Shown piece after piece: positions 16,761-26,637 of a stretch of 64,000 bases of DNA. The notes beneath the pieces were generated by a model that did not search any database, was not told the origin of the DNA, and was given only the letters and a program-made list of their open reading frames with translations. Numbering within the stretch: the stretch's first letter is position 1; every line of letters begins with the position of its first letter. Source of the DNA: Actinomycetaceae bacterium (GTDB lineage Bacteria; Actinomycetota; Actinomycetes; Actinomycetales; Actinomycetaceae); the NCBI GenBank assembly GCA_028724265.1, contig JAQYDG010000004.1:62001-126000 (forward strand). The letters are read 5' to 3'. Made by a program: the position numbers and the translations under genes.

Positions 16761-17657
16761 CTACACGATGAGCACAGCAGGAACGTGGAGGCATGTGCAG
16801 ATTACCTCTGTGATACCGACATACATCATCATGCGAGCACGAGAGGGACGCGCACCGCTTCGCCCTTCACCACTGCGTTGCCGTGCAGGGGTATAGAGAC
16901 GACTGAACAAGGCGTGAAATACCTCCTGACGAAGCGTCAGCACCACCCACATGCCTGCAATCCACCAGGATGCTAAACCGAGCGCGGCCAGGACGCACGC
17001 CACAGCAATGCCAAATCCATGAATACTCACCGTCAGGAACCGATAAACGGGATTGTGGGCTTCACGAACGAGTGATTTCACGTAGGGAACTGTGCTGACG
17101 AGGTAGCCAGTGACGAGGGCAGTGACGACAATCGGAACCGGCCGGCTATCAAATCCTGTCCAGATCTGCCCAAAGCTCGTTCCGCTGGAGCCGGCGTTCC
17201 AGGACACTGCACACATGAGCCCTGCCGCACAGACCATGGAAGACCGTGCCAGCAGGCCGTGTTCCTGATGCGTCAGCTCAAGGACAACGACAAGGACAAG
17301 AAGAGGCGCGAACACTGGGATCCACCACAGGAGGCTCACCCCGGTCACGATCAGAGTCACGACGCCGCAGATGAGGGTCGCCAGCGCCCACACAATCAAT
17401 GGGAGAGCCGCCCGCCGTTTTCGTGCCACGCTGCGAATGTGTAACCACTGATCCCCCGCAAACAACGTGCAATACCCGGATATCCACAGCGCGGCAAGCG
17501 GCAAATGCACCCACCGGATGCCTCCGCCGATCATCCCGACGACGAAGGGCATCACAACCATCGCCCACGCACCGTGTTGATGCGAAAGCCAATGGACTCG
17601 CCCACTTTTTGTTGGCCGAGTGCGATGTTGCTGAGCTTTCTGGTGAGGTTTCATCAC
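16761..17657 (-). CDS. YwiC-like membrane protein
   Basis: A 298-residue membrane protein with about eight hydrophobic helices. The signature HGAWAMVVMPFVVGM sits near residue 28-42, and the pair of loops containing GDQWLHIRSVARKRRAAL and VPYVKSLVREAHN resembles YwiC family proteins. The N-terminus is Lys/Arg/His-rich. The function of the family is unknown; it is found in Gram-positive bacteria near nitrate or respiratory genes, a link absent here. It converges with mntH and lies about 70 bp downstream of parE's 3' end on the same strand. Confidence 0.8.
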   Translation of the reverse strand: MMKPHQKAQQHRTRPTKSGRVHWLSHQHGAWAMVVMPFVVGMIGGGIRWVHLPLAALWISGYCTLFAGDQWLHIRSVARKRRAALPLIVWALATLICGVVTLIVTGVSLLWWIPVFAPLLVLVVVLELTHQEHGLLARSSMVCAAGLMCAVSWNAGSSGTSFGQIWTGFDSRPVPIVVTALVTGYLVSTVPYVKSLVREAHNPVYRFLTVSIHGFGIAVACVLAALGLASWWIAGMWVVLTLRQEVFHALFSRLYTPARQRSGEGRSGARPSRARMMMYVGITEVICTCLHVPAVLIV

Positions 17658-17708
17658 GCGCAGATTTCAGATCACTCTGTTTCGTTCTGTTGTGTCACAC
17701 CCTTCAGG

Positions 17709-19841
17709 CTACAGATCAATATCCGCACGGTCGATCAACGACGCGCCCTGCACGATAAAGTCACGGCGTGGCGATACATCAGAACCCATCAGAAGGTTAA
17801 AGACGTCTTCTGCTTCCTTCAACGCCGCTTCGTCCTCCATCGTCACACGCCTGAGCGTGCGACGTGCGGGATCCATCGTCGTTTCCGCTAACTGTTGGGC
17901 ATCCATTTCGCCAAGTCCTTTATAGCGCTGAATCGGTTCCTTATAATGCCGATTCTCTTTCGCCAGTCTGGCAAGGACGCGCTGCAGCTCATCTTCCGCG
18001 TACGTATACAGTACTTCACCCTTCTTTGCGCCTTTACCGGCAACTTCAACTCGGTGCAGCGGCGGCACAGCAGCGAACACGCGCCCAGCCTGAACCATAG
18101 GACGCATATAACGGAAGAACAGGGTGAGCAGCAAGGTGCGAATATGCGCACCGTCCACATCCGCATCGGTCATCATAATGATCTTTCCGTACCTCGCCTG
18201 ATCGATGTTAAAGGTACGGCCAGAACCGGCACCCACCACCTGAATAATCGCGGATACCTCTGCGTTTTTCAAAATATCCGCCGGTGAGGCTTTTTGTACG
18301 TTCAGGATTTTCCCGCGTATAGGAAGCAGAGCTTGAAATTCGCTGTCGCGCGCCAACTTTGCTGTGCCAAGCGCGGAATCGCCCTCGACGATAAACAACT
18401 CTGTGCGAGCCACGTCCTCAGAGCGGCAGTCTGCGAGCTTTGCGGGAAACGAGGAGTTTTCCAGAGCATTCTTACGCCGCGAAATCTCCTTATGCATTCG
18501 CGCTGAAATCCGAGCCCGCATCTCCGCCACAATTTTTTCAAGGAGCCTGCTTGTTTCAGTTTTTTGATCGCGCCGATTCGATCCGAGTATCTTCGTCAGC
18601 TGCTCTTCCACAACTTTTGCAACGATACCTTTGACAGGTGCTGTTCCGAGGATTTCTTTTGTCTGCCCTTCAAACTGAGGTTCTGGGATGCGGACTGTGA
18701 CCACGGAGGTCATGCCAGCCAGAATATCGTCCTTCTCAATGCGGCCATCCTTTGCAGTCATATGCAGTGCCCGCGCGTGACTCTCGATCAGGGATCTCAC
18801 TGCTTTGACGAGACCTTGCTCAAAGCCAGACTGATGCGTGCCGCCTTCCGGCGTGCGAATAATGTTGACGAAGCTTTCCTCGACGGTGTCATACCCGGTG
18901 CCCCACCGGAGAGCCACATCAACGGTGCACAGGCGCTGCATGTCTTGCGGCCTCAAATGTCCAGTTTCCTCGTCCAGCACCTGCACTGTTTCCGTGAAAC
19001 TTCCTTCGCCCGTCAGGCGCATGGTGGCGGTGACGGCAGGATCCGGTGCAAGAAAATCGACAAAATCCGTTGTGCCCCCGTCAAAACGGAACACTTCTTC
19101 ACTTCTGGATGATTCTGACTGGTCGTTGCTCTGTGTCCGCTCGTCAATAATACGGATTTCAAGACCAGGAATCAGGAATGCTGTTTGGCGCACCCGTTCA
19201 ACGAGTTCTTCATCCATGAAGGCATCTCCGGCGGGAAAAATCTGAGGGTCTGCCCAGTACCGCACACGTGTTCCCGTCGTATGCTTGGCGACCTTCCCGA
19301 CGACGTCCAGCTTGGCGGCATCCGTAAAAGGCTCAAAGGCTGTATCGAGCGCACGATCGTCACCTCGCCCGTCGATCCAACGGCCAGGTTCGCCACGGCG
19401 GAACTGCATCTGGTACGTCTTTCCACCTCGATCAACTTGAACATCGAGCCGGGCCGAGAGTGCATTGACCACCGATGCACCGACACCGTGTAAGCCGCCT
19501 GAGGAAGAATACGAGCCTCCGCCAAATTTTCCGCCTGCGTGGAGCTTTGTAAACACGACCTCCACACCCGATTGATCAGTACCGGGAACGTTATCGACGG
19601 GAATACCCCGGCCATCGTCAGCCACCTCAACTGAACCGTCCGAATACAGGTGCACATCGATATGATGCGCATATCCTTCCAGCGCCTCATCCACAGAATT
19701 ATCAATGATTTCCCATAGACAGTGCATTAACCCGCGCGAATCGGTGGAACCAATATACATTCCAGGACGTTTGCGGACAGCTTCGAGCCCTTCAAGGATC
19801 TGCAGATGGCGAGCGTTGTACGGTTCAGACTTTTCAGACAC
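17709..19841 (-). CDS. parE: DNA topoisomerase IV subunit B
   Basis: A 710-residue GHKL ATPase subunit that powers strand passage with ParC. The Bergerat-fold motifs are intact: EIIDNSVDE (about 45-53), VADDGRGIPVD (about 76-86) and GGLHGVGASVVNALS. TOPRIM motifs are LFIVEGDSALGTAK (about 470) and MMTDADVDGAHIRTLL (about 540). GTG 19841 is chosen because a TACAAT -10 ends 7 nt upstream and homology begins at once (SEKSEPYNARHLQ). ATG 19850 is an alternative; a TTG start at 19859 would lie in the T-tract of the rpoD terminator. It is downstream of rpoD but separated from it by a strong terminator, so it is transcribed independently. Confidence 0.92.
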   Translation of the reverse strand: MSEKSEPYNARHLQILEGLEAVRKRPGMYIGSTDSRGLMHCLWEIIDNSVDEALEGYAHHIDVHLYSDGSVEVADDGRGIPVDNVPGTDQSGVEVVFTKLHAGGKFGGGSYSSSGGLHGVGASVVNALSARLDVQVDRGGKTYQMQFRRGEPGRWIDGRGDDRALDTAFEPFTDAAKLDVVGKVAKHTTGTRVRYWADPQIFPAGDAFMDEELVERVRQTAFLIPGLEIRIIDERTQSNDQSESSRSEEVFRFDGGTTDFVDFLAPDPAVTATMRLTGEGSFTETVQVLDEETGHLRPQDMQRLCTVDVALRWGTGYDTVEESFVNIIRTPEGGTHQSGFEQGLVKAVRSLIESHARALHMTAKDGRIEKDDILAGMTSVVTVRIPEPQFEGQTKEILGTAPVKGIVAKVVEEQLTKILGSNRRDQKTETSRLLEKIVAEMRARISARMHKEISRRKNALENSSFPAKLADCRSEDVARTELFIVEGDSALGTAKLARDSEFQALLPIRGKILNVQKASPADILKNAEVSAIIQVVGAGSGRTFNIDQARYGKIIMMTDADVDGAHIRTLLLTLFFRYMRPMVQAGRVFAAVPPLHRVEVAGKGAKKGEVLYTYAEDELQRVLARLAKENRHYKEPIQRYKGLGEMDAQQLAETTMDPARRTLRRVTMEDEAALKEAEDVFNLLMGSDVSPRRDFIVQGASLIDRADIDL

Positions 19842-19848
19842 GCCCTCC

Positions 19849-19854
19849 ATTGTA
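19849..19854 (-). promoter_or_regulatory. -10 hexamer TACAAT, start of parE
   Basis: TACAAT ends 7 nt before GTG 19841 on the minus strand. The intervening GGAGGGC could act as a ribosome binding site only if transcription started further upstream. Confidence 0.5.
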
Positions 19855-19860
19855 AGCAAA

Positions 19861-19888
19861 AGGGCGGATCGCGTATCCGACCCGCCCT
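19861..19888 (-). terminator. Intrinsic terminator of the principal sigma factor gene
   Basis: AGGGCGG/CCGCCCT arms with an inner TCG/CGA pair form a compact GC-rich hairpin. It is followed on the minus strand by TTTTGCTT. It lies just after the rpoD stop and just before parE. Confidence 0.8.
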
Positions 19889-19913
19889 GCTGATGTCACA
19901 CTCTGGACGACGA

Positions 19914-21458
19914 TCAGTCGAGATAATCGCGCAGCACTTGCGAACGCGAAGGGTGACGAAGCTTCGTCATCGTCTTCGATTCGATCTGACGAATCCTCTC
20001 CCGCGTCACGCCGTATACCTTGCCGATTTCATCGAGTGTCTTCGGCTGACCGTCAGTCAAGCCGAAACGCATCTTCACAACGCCGGCCTCACGTTCCGAG
20101 AGTGTATCGAGAACGCGCTGAAGCTGTTCTTGAAGTAGCGTGAAGCTCACAGCATCCGCTGGAACAACGGCTTCTGCATCTTCGATCAAATCGCCAAATT
20201 CAGAATCGCCGTCCTCACCCAACGGTGTGTGCAAAGAGATCGGCTCACGCCCGTACTTTTGCACCTCGATGACCTTGTCCTCCGTCATATCCAGTTCTAC
20301 GGCCAGCTCGGCAGTCGTGGGTTCACGCCCAAGATCCTGCAGCATCTGACGCTGAACACGCGCGAGCTTGTTGATGACCTCAACCATATGCACCGGAATA
20401 CGGATGGTTCGTGCCTGATCAGCCATAGCACGCGTGATCGCCTGACGTATCCACCAGGTCGCGTATGTGGAGAACTTGTAGCCTTTCGTATAGTCAAATT
20501 TCTCCACGGCACGCACGAGGCCGAGGTTCCCCTCCTGAATCAGATCGAGGAACAGCATCCCACGCCCTGTGTACCGCTTTGCCAGCGAGACCACCAGACG
20601 AAGGTTTGCTTCCAACAGATGGTTCTTGGCTTGGTGCCCGTCGCGCGCAATGACACCGAGATCGCGGTACTCTTTGGAGCTTTTATCAAAATCACCGGTT
20701 TCGCGCAGATGTTGAGCATACAGGCCTGCCTCAATGCGCTTGGCCAGTTCGACTTCCTCCACTGCATTGAGCAGAGAAACCTTACCGATTTGCTTGAAAT
20801 AGTCCTTCACAGGATCTGCCGTGGCTCCTGCGACACGCAGGGTTTGGGCAGGCTCATCAGACTCATCGTTATCGGTAACTGTATAGGCGCCCTTCGCCTT
20901 CTTCAGCTCTTCCTTTTCGACGCGCGATTCCTCTTGAGCCTCGTCCTGAAAAGAATCATCAGAATCGTCCTCCGACTCTGCCTCATCGTCTGCGGAGTCC
21001 TCCGGATCCTCGCCCTCCTCGTCGTCTGCATCTTCAGCATCGCCCTCAAAGGATTCGTCGTCCGCGTCAAGATCGTGTTCCAGATTCTCCGAATCGATAT
21101 CGGCGTCAACATCCTCATTGTCATGGCCAGAATCCGAAGCTTGCGCGGATTCTGCTGCGCTGGCCTCAGTTGCCTTCGTCGAACCCGCCTTTTTCCCCTT
21201 GCTTTTTGGCTTCTTCGACGACGATGCAGTCTTTGCAGTCTTTGCGCGGGGAGACTTCACGGACTTCTTCGGTTCCTCCACCGCCTCGGTCGATTGATCG
21301 AGCGTATGGTTGTCTTCATCTGCTTCTGCGATCGGCACTTTCTTTTCCGTTGACTTCTTTCGCGAGGCAGATGTCGCCTTCTTCGCTTCCCCACTGCGGG
21401 ATTTCAGTGATGAAGCGGACTTATGTTCGCTCCTTGAAGAAACAGATTTCGTTGCCAC
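19914..21458 (-). CDS. rpoD: RNA polymerase principal sigma factor (sigma-70, SigA/HrdB type)
   Basis: A 514-residue primary sigma factor. Region 1.2 begins near residue 210 ([29 protein letters not shown]). The 2.1-2.4 core includes the -10 recognition stretch [20 protein letters not shown] (about 325-345), then regions 3 and 4.2 with the -35 helix-turn-helix ([20 protein letters not shown]) and the usual LRDYLD end. The N-terminal 205 residues are unusual: a Lys/Ser/Ala-rich basic part (1-110) followed by about 75 residues that are mostly Asp and Glu. GTG 21458 has AAAGG 6 nt upstream. It is the housekeeping sigma factor and probably reads the TAnnnT promoters seen in the window. Confidence 0.95.
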   Translation of the reverse strand: MATKSVSSRSEHKSASSLKSRSGEAKKATSASRKKSTEKKVPIAEADEDNHTLDQSTEAVEEPKKSVKSPRAKTAKTASSSKKPKSKGKKAGSTKATEASAAESAQASDSGHDNEDVDADIDSENLEHDLDADDESFEGDAEDADDEEGEDPEDSADDEAESEDDSDDSFQDEAQEESRVEKEELKKAKGAYTVTDNDESDEPAQTLRVAGATADPVKDYFKQIGKVSLLNAVEEVELAKRIEAGLYAQHLRETGDFDKSSKEYRDLGVIARDGHQAKNHLLEANLRLVVSLAKRYTGRGMLFLDLIQEGNLGLVRAVEKFDYTKGYKFSTYATWWIRQAITRAMADQARTIRIPVHMVEVINKLARVQRQMLQDLGREPTTAELAVELDMTEDKVIEVQKYGREPISLHTPLGEDGDSEFGDLIEDAEAVVPADAVSFTLLQEQLQRVLDTLSEREAGVVKMRFGLTDGQPKTLDEIGKVYGVTRERIRQIESKTMTKLRHPSRSQVLRDYLD

Positions 21459-21678
21459 TCGTCACCTTTCACAGGTTGCTTCATTGAGCCCACACCAGCA
21501 TATGGGCAAAATTTAGGTTACCTGCATCAACACCATGTACCGAGATTTTGTTCCATATTCGCGCAACTGTGCCGTATTCCATATGTTCGCATGCTGCCGC
21601 CGGCTCGCACGCTTGCATGTGTGCTCTTATTCGTAAACTGCCTCTTCGCACGCCGCCGGCACTCGAACTGAACATCGT

Positions 21679-22893
21679 TCAGGCGTTCACGTCTCCCCAA
21701 TGCATCCACGGAGCTGCAACACCTTCGCGCAGCACATCATCCATCAACCGCGCCATCGTATATGTGGCATCATGTTCACGTGCCTTCACAACGGCACGTC
21801 GCGCTCGATCCCACTGGCCACTCCACCACAGAACGTACGCAAGGCAGCCCGCCGTCACACCTTGCGCGTTGGGAACGCTCGCAGCACACACAGAAAGAAT
21901 GTCGATGGCAGCACCGATGGACTTACGATTGATAGGGCGCTCTGACGCTCGCTGCAAGGATCTTAAAATCTGTTGATCTGACATCTGGCGGAATCGATCA
22001 CCGGATAAAGCCCAGGCAAGGAACGCATCCCGAACCCGGACGATCTTCAGTGCTGCAACCATGGTACCGATCATCTCCGGCGTGACGGCTAGACCGTTCA
22101 GATCCACATCTTGGCCAGCGACGTGATCTAGCGTGAATTGTTTGAGCACCACGTCGATAGCAGAATACGCTGCCTGCTTCTCCATTCCCCGAGCCACAGC
22201 ATCGGTAAAAGTACGCGACGCACGAGAAATAAATTGCTGATCGCCCTCGCTACGCTGATCACCTTCGTGTTCAAAAGCATCCAACCATTCCACGTGCGCA
22301 TAGTGCGGTAGTGCACAGAAGACCGAATCCTCTGCGTCAGCCCAGTGCACAAACCGCCAACGCCTGTGTGAATCGACATATGCCACCTCATCACCGCACA
22401 TCACTAACGAATGCATCGCAACACTGGCACGTCGTTCCGCATATGTACACATCTCATTGAGCCACTCAAGACCCTCGAGGATCGTCGTATACTCTGCGGG
22501 ACTTATGTGCTCGCCTTTATCGCATCCATTGCCCAGCGGCATCTTCCACACAGCTGTAAAATCATGTACTCCACTGCGCAGCGCGAGGGCAGCAATCGCT
22601 GTTCCTCGTTCCTCAACCGAATCGCCAGGGTGGAACGTCTGAATCGGACCACATACAGGGTTGCCATCACGATCGTTGCCGCATGTATATGAAGGAAAGA
22701 GCACCACATCGTTGTCCTGTGTATCACGGCGCCAGCGCGTCACAGCTGCACAGTCCAGAATGCTCAGCTCTCCCGAACCACGAGGCGGCACGCTCAGGTT
22801 CGTCACTCGCGGATCTGGAACGGAAGAAAGTACATCGCGCAGTACCATGGACGTGCCCGAGCGACTCGTTCCATCTTCGTGCGTCGTTCCCAT
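21679..22893 (-). CDS. DUF4192-like protein
   Basis: About 404 residues, soluble. The C-terminal part (VRDAFLAWALSGDR near residue 315, then AGCLAYVLWWSGQWDRARRAVVKA and MARLMDDVLREGV) resembles the end of DUF4192 proteins, where helical repeats follow a divergent N-terminal domain. The N-terminal half is weakly conserved by eye and contains several cysteines. ATG 22893 is preferred because AAGG sits 8 nt upstream; starts at 22911 and 22953 are also in frame. It lies upstream of rpoD with a 220-bp spacer. The biochemical role is unknown. Family assignment is moderate. Confidence 0.65.
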   Translation of the reverse strand: MGTTHEDGTSRSGTSMVLRDVLSSVPDPRVTNLSVPPRGSGELSILDCAAVTRWRRDTQDNDVVLFPSYTCGNDRDGNPVCGPIQTFHPGDSVEERGTAIAALALRSGVHDFTAVWKMPLGNGCDKGEHISPAEYTTILEGLEWLNEMCTYAERRASVAMHSLVMCGDEVAYVDSHRRWRFVHWADAEDSVFCALPHYAHVEWLDAFEHEGDQRSEGDQQFISRASRTFTDAVARGMEKQAAYSAIDVVLKQFTLDHVAGQDVDLNGLAVTPEMIGTMVAALKIVRVRDAFLAWALSGDRFRQMSDQQILRSLQRASERPINRKSIGAAIDILSVCAASVPNAQGVTAGCLAYVLWWSGQWDRARRAVVKAREHDATYTMARLMDDVLREGVAAPWMHWGDVNA

Positions 22894-23045
22894 ACATCTA
22901 GCCTTGCTCATGTGCCTAGTTTTGCGCAGATGTTGGAATATGAAGCCATTCACGCACCATGCTGTGGACTCGCTTTACCCAACACATCGTGTGAATCAAA
23001 AACTGTACCCACATTCCACGACGGACCTGCCCTCTACATGCCCTC

Positions 23046-23051
23046 TACACT
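23046..23051 (+). promoter_or_regulatory. -10 hexamer TACACT, leaderless start of polyprenyl synthase
   Basis: TACACT ends 6 nt before ATG 23058 with no Shine-Dalgarno sequence in between. The context TTGAACTATG is nearly the same as upstream of parC. Confidence 0.5.
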
Positions 23052-23057
23052 TGAACT

Positions 23058-24329
23058 ATGGATGATCGCCAGCGACAGATGCTCCACCGCTTTACAACCG
23101 ATGTGACACGCTTTACCCACGAATTCGTCTCGTCAGAAGCCGATGCAATCCTCGGTTGTGAATCTTCTGATCTCATCAGCCACCAGAGCGGCGCTACGTC
23201 AGCACTCGGCCACGCGTCTGGTGATAATGGCACCAAGACAGCTGCTCGCTCAGCCGATACTCAAGCGCACCCCGCAGACCCCACTACCGGCGAAGAGAGA
23301 GCGTCAATCAAGAGCTTTATTGCCCCTGCTCTCGATCTGCTCAACGGCGGGAAGCACCTGCGTACGTTGCTTGTGTGGGCTGGATATGCTGCCTATACGC
23401 CCGTAACAGACGGTGCATACACATTGCTCGTTCACCTCGGATCTGCACTGGAGCTTTTCCACACCTCGGCCTTAATCCATGATGACGTGATCGATGCGTC
23501 CCCTCTGCGTCGCGGAAGACCCTCTGCACAGGTTCAACTTGCTCAACTCGCACAACACCATCGTTGGGAGAAACCTCAGAAATTTGGCACATCTGCCGCG
23601 ATACAGCTCGGCGACTTTATGCTCTCCACCGCCTTCTCAGCGCTTGCAGACGCGTCCGCACTACTGCCAAGCAATACCACAGGGTCGGTGATGTCCATAT
23701 TTTCACGTATGACGGCCGAAGTCGCCTACGGACAATACCTCGATATCGCCGCTGAAAGCGAACCATTGCCGCCGACAGACGCTCACGCCAACCAAGATCA
23801 GCTCGGTTCGGCCACCCTGCACTCGGCCGCCCTCCAGCGTGCACGCCAGGTCATCGCCCACAAATCCGTCAGCTATTCCACCGCAGGACCTCTGGACCTC
23901 GGAGCGGCAGCTGCTGGCGCAACAGAGGAGCAACGGGAGGATCTTCGGCGCTTTTCCACACCGTTAGGCTATGCATTCCAGCTGCGGGACGACGCACTAG
24001 GACTATTTGGAGATCCGCAGGAAACAGGCAAATCGTCGAGTTCTGATTTTCAGGAAGGCAAGCGCACCGCCCTCCTCATGATTGCGCGTGCACACCTCTC
24101 CCAGCCCGATGTGGCTTGGATCGACAGTCATATCGGCCACCCCTTGAGCGTCGAAGATCAGCAGCACGCCTCATCACTGATCTACAGTGCTGCTTTCGAC
24201 GAGCACGAACACATGATCACTCGCCTTGAACACCGCGCTATCCAAGAGCTGGATACGCTCAACATTCGTCACCAAGCTGCTGACTTTCTCCGCGAGCTCA
24301 CACACGAGATGCACCACCGCACCAAGTAG
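23058..24329 (+). CDS. Polyprenyl (probably geranylgeranyl-type) diphosphate synthase
   Basis: A 423-residue trans-isoprenyl diphosphate synthase that condenses isopentenyl diphosphate onto allylic diphosphates for quinones or other prenyl lipids. The first aspartate-rich motif is DDVID (142-146) followed by RRGRP, preceded by GGKHLRTLLVW (98-108). The second is LRDDALGLFGD near residue 310 followed by KSSSSDFQEGKRT. The N-terminal 80 residues are a hydrophilic extension. Product chain length cannot be set from sequence by eye. The Ser/Thr kinase gene follows after 51 bp, as idsA2 and pknL are close in mycobacteria. Confidence 0.88.
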   Translation: MDDRQRQMLHRFTTDVTRFTHEFVSSEADAILGCESSDLISHQSGATSALGHASGDNGTKTAARSADTQAHPADPTTGEERASIKSFIAPALDLLNGGKHLRTLLVWAGYAAYTPVTDGAYTLLVHLGSALELFHTSALIHDDVIDASPLRRGRPSAQVQLAQLAQHHRWEKPQKFGTSAAIQLGDFMLSTAFSALADASALLPSNTTGSVMSIFSRMTAEVAYGQYLDIAAESEPLPPTDAHANQDQLGSATLHSAALQRARQVIAHKSVSYSTAGPLDLGAAAAGATEEQREDLRRFSTPLGYAFQLRDDALGLFGDPQETGKSSSSDFQEGKRTALLMIARAHLSQPDVAWIDSHIGHPLSVEDQQHASSLIYSAAFDEHEHMITRLEHRAIQELDTLNIRHQAADFLRELTHEMHHRTK

Positions 24330-24368
24330 AACAGACAAGCAGATGTACGACCCACCCTTATTGCCCGG

Positions 24369-24374
24369 TAGATT
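24369..24374 (+). promoter_or_regulatory. -10 hexamer TAGATT, leaderless start of the kinase
   Basis: TAGATT is followed by 6 nt (TAGACT) and then the GTG start. No ribosome binding site is present. Confidence 0.45.
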
Positions 24375-24380
24375 TAGACT

Positions 24381-26534
24381 GTGACATTACAAGATCCGCT
24401 TGTGGGAGCCGAAGTCGATCATAGGTACACCATCCGCGCGCGCGTCGCTCGCGGCGGCATGGCGACGGTCTATCGCGCCCACGATTCTAAGCTGGATCGA
24501 TCCGTCGCTGTGAAACTGATGCATCCGCACCTTTCAGAACAGCCTCAATTTGTTGAGCGTTTTCATAAGGAGGCATTGGCTGCGGCACGTATTTCGGATC
24601 CGCATGCCGTATCCGTGTTCGATCAAGGTGTGTGGGATACACCCCGAGGGCAACAGGCCTACCTCGTCATGGAACTCATTACTGGCCCTGATCTGCGAAC
24701 AGAGCTCTTGAGGCTCGGTTCATTGCGCCTAGCGGATGCGCTCTCAGTCACTGAACAGGTTTTGAGTGCTCTGGCTGCAGCACACAACGCGGGCATCATT
24801 CACCGCGATATCAAGCCGGAAAACGTGATGCTCATGCAACCGATTCGGCCGCATGAGGATCCATCGGATGGGCAGATCGTTGCAAAGGTCACAGATTTTG
24901 GGTTGGCTCGCGCGGTTTCCGGTGCCACCACGTCATCCTTGGGGATGGGCACTGTGGGATATGTGGCACCAGAGATCATTACACAAGGTCGAGCCCTCCC
25001 CGCCTCCGATGTGTATTCAACCGGCATTATGCTCTACGAACTGCTTTCAGGGCGCCTTCCCTTTGAGGGCGAAACCCCTATTTCTACCGCATACATGCAT
25101 GTGAATGCACCGATGAAGCGCCTTACGGAACTGGCCGACTGGATACCTGATGCTCTTGATTCACTGATCGGATACTTCACGGCGAAGAACCCTGAAGACA
25201 GGCCAACGGATGCAGGCGCAGCGCTCTCCGTACTACGCCGCTCACTCCGATCGCTGACTCCATCTATCCTCGCTCACCGCATCCCAACGGATCCCCGGGC
25301 AACAACCGCCAACACCGCGTCCGCCCCCACACAGCGGACTCAACAAGAGTCGCTCTCCGGGATTTCTGACGCCGATCCACATCACGATGATCACGCCCCC
25401 ACGAGTGAAAATAACGCGAAAGACGGCTCGTCTGCTGCTGCAGACCCCAGGGCAGCTGTAAACCCCAGGTCGGACGACGCGCAAGCCAATACGCTCTCGG
25501 CCACCCAGTTGATGAACAAGGCGCATGCAGACGCGCACCATGCTCAGCTGCGCGCTCAACTAGGGATCACCGATGGCCAAGATCGGCGTGAAACCCGCGT
25601 GCACCGCAGCGCACTGCGCTCAACATCGAAAGCAGCTTCCACCAGATCGTCACACAAGCGACATGCCGTTATTTTTATCTGTCTCTTTCTCCTCGTGCTT
25701 GGCGTGGCCGGTAGCCTCGCATGGTATTTCCTCGCCGGCCCAGGAAAAGCAGTGACAGTCCCACACGTGAACGGACAAGCATATACTCAAGCCCTCAGCA
25801 CCCTGGCTGATGCACATCTGAACGCGACAAAGTCGGAATCATATTCGGATACTGTCGCCCAGGGCATCGTCATCAGTTCAACGCCGGAAGAAGGATCGCG
25901 CGCTCGCGTGAATTCCCGTATCACCCTCACCGTATCTAAGGGGATCGAGCGAGTTAGCGTACCTGATTTTTCTGGTCTCTCCGAAGACGACGCACTCGCC
26001 GCAGCGAAGAAAGCCAAACTGACACCAATTATCGAACGCGAATATTCGGAGGACGTCTCCGAGGGGCTCGTCGCGAAGCAATCCTCCGAAGCAGGTACAT
26101 CTCTCGATCACGATTCGAATATCGTTGTGACGATATCGAAAGGGCGCGAACCGCTCCCTATCCCCGACCTGACGGGAAAGAGCCAGTCCGAAGCAGAGGC
26201 GGCAGCCACTCAGGCCGGATTCGCACCGCATGTGACTGAGGATTTTTCGGACAGCATCCCCAAAGGCCAGGTTATCGAGCAGAAGCCCACGGACGGTACC
26301 GGTTTTCGGGGCGACACGCTGACCCTCGTAGTGTCAAAAGGCCCGGAACTCGCTCGCGTCCCCGACGTCTTCGGCAAGCAAAAGCAGGAGGCGCTCACTA
26401 TTCTTAGCGATGCCGGCTTCAAGGTGAAGGTCAACACCTTCCTCGGTGGGGTCTTTGGCACTGTGCGCAGCCAAGACCCAGCAGCCGGAAGTATGGTACC
26501 CGTCGGATCGACGATTACCATCACCGTTGTGTAG
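24381..26534 (+). CDS. pknL: Membrane Ser/Thr protein kinase with four PASTA domains (PknL/PknB-like)
   Basis: A 717-residue receptor kinase. The cytoplasmic Hanks-type domain (about 16-290) is complete: ATP-binding Lys45 (VAVKLMHPH), catalytic HRDIKPENV (141-149), DFGLA (172-176) and the APE-equivalent VAPEII. A Ser/Thr/His-rich juxtamembrane linker (about 300-428) leads to one transmembrane helix (429-452). Four extracellular PASTA repeats (458-717) have the typical VPDVxGxxxxEAxxxLxxAGF pattern. Such kinases sense peptidoglycan fragments or lipid II and control cell-wall growth. Start GTG 24381 follows a -10 directly. Linkage to a polyprenyl synthase is as for mycobacterial pknL. Confidence 0.93.
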   Translation: MTLQDPLVGAEVDHRYTIRARVARGGMATVYRAHDSKLDRSVAVKLMHPHLSEQPQFVERFHKEALAAARISDPHAVSVFDQGVWDTPRGQQAYLVMELITGPDLRTELLRLGSLRLADALSVTEQVLSALAAAHNAGIIHRDIKPENVMLMQPIRPHEDPSDGQIVAKVTDFGLARAVSGATTSSLGMGTVGYVAPEIITQGRALPASDVYSTGIMLYELLSGRLPFEGETPISTAYMHVNAPMKRLTELADWIPDALDSLIGYFTAKNPEDRPTDAGAALSVLRRSLRSLTPSILAHRIPTDPRATTANTASAPTQRTQQESLSGISDADPHHDDHAPTSENNAKDGSSAAADPRAAVNPRSDDAQANTLSATQLMNKAHADAHHAQLRAQLGITDGQDRRETRVHRSALRSTSKAASTRSSHKRHAVIFICLFLLVLGVAGSLAWYFLAGPGKAVTVPHVNGQAYTQALSTLADAHLNATKSESYSDTVAQGIVISSTPEEGSRARVNSRITLTVSKGIERVSVPDFSGLSEDDALAAAKKAKLTPIIEREYSEDVSEGLVAKQSSEAGTSLDHDSNIVVTISKGREPLPIPDLTGKSQSEAEAAATQAGFAPHVTEDFSDSIPKGQVIEQKPTDGTGFRGDTLTLVVSKGPELARVPDVFGKQKQEALTILSDAGFKVKVNTFLGGVFGTVRSQDPAAGSMVPVGSTITITVV

Positions 26535-26557
26535 CGTCCCTGATGTTGTTTTCGATC

Positions 26558-26637
26558 GTCGGCAACTTCTGCATGCCCACTATTTCTACATCGTCGGCTA
26601 GTTATTCTGCATCGCGCACTATTTCTGCATCGTCGGC
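26558..26637. repeat. Imperfect tandem repeats spanning the phosphofructokinase stop codon
   Basis: Two 21-bp copies differing at one position (26578-26598 and 26617-26637) flank a related 18-bp unit (26599-26616), and a further diverged unit lies before them. On the minus strand the PFK stop (26619-26621) is repeated in frame at 26598-26600 and 26580-26582. Confidence 0.85.

Noticed and set aside
20229..21353. A 374-codon open frame on the plus strand opposite the principal sigma factor
   Set aside because: It is the shadow of the Lys- and Glu/Asp-rich rpoD N-terminus and core; its translation is a low-complexity Leu/Arg/Cys-rich string without a ribosome binding site or any known domain.
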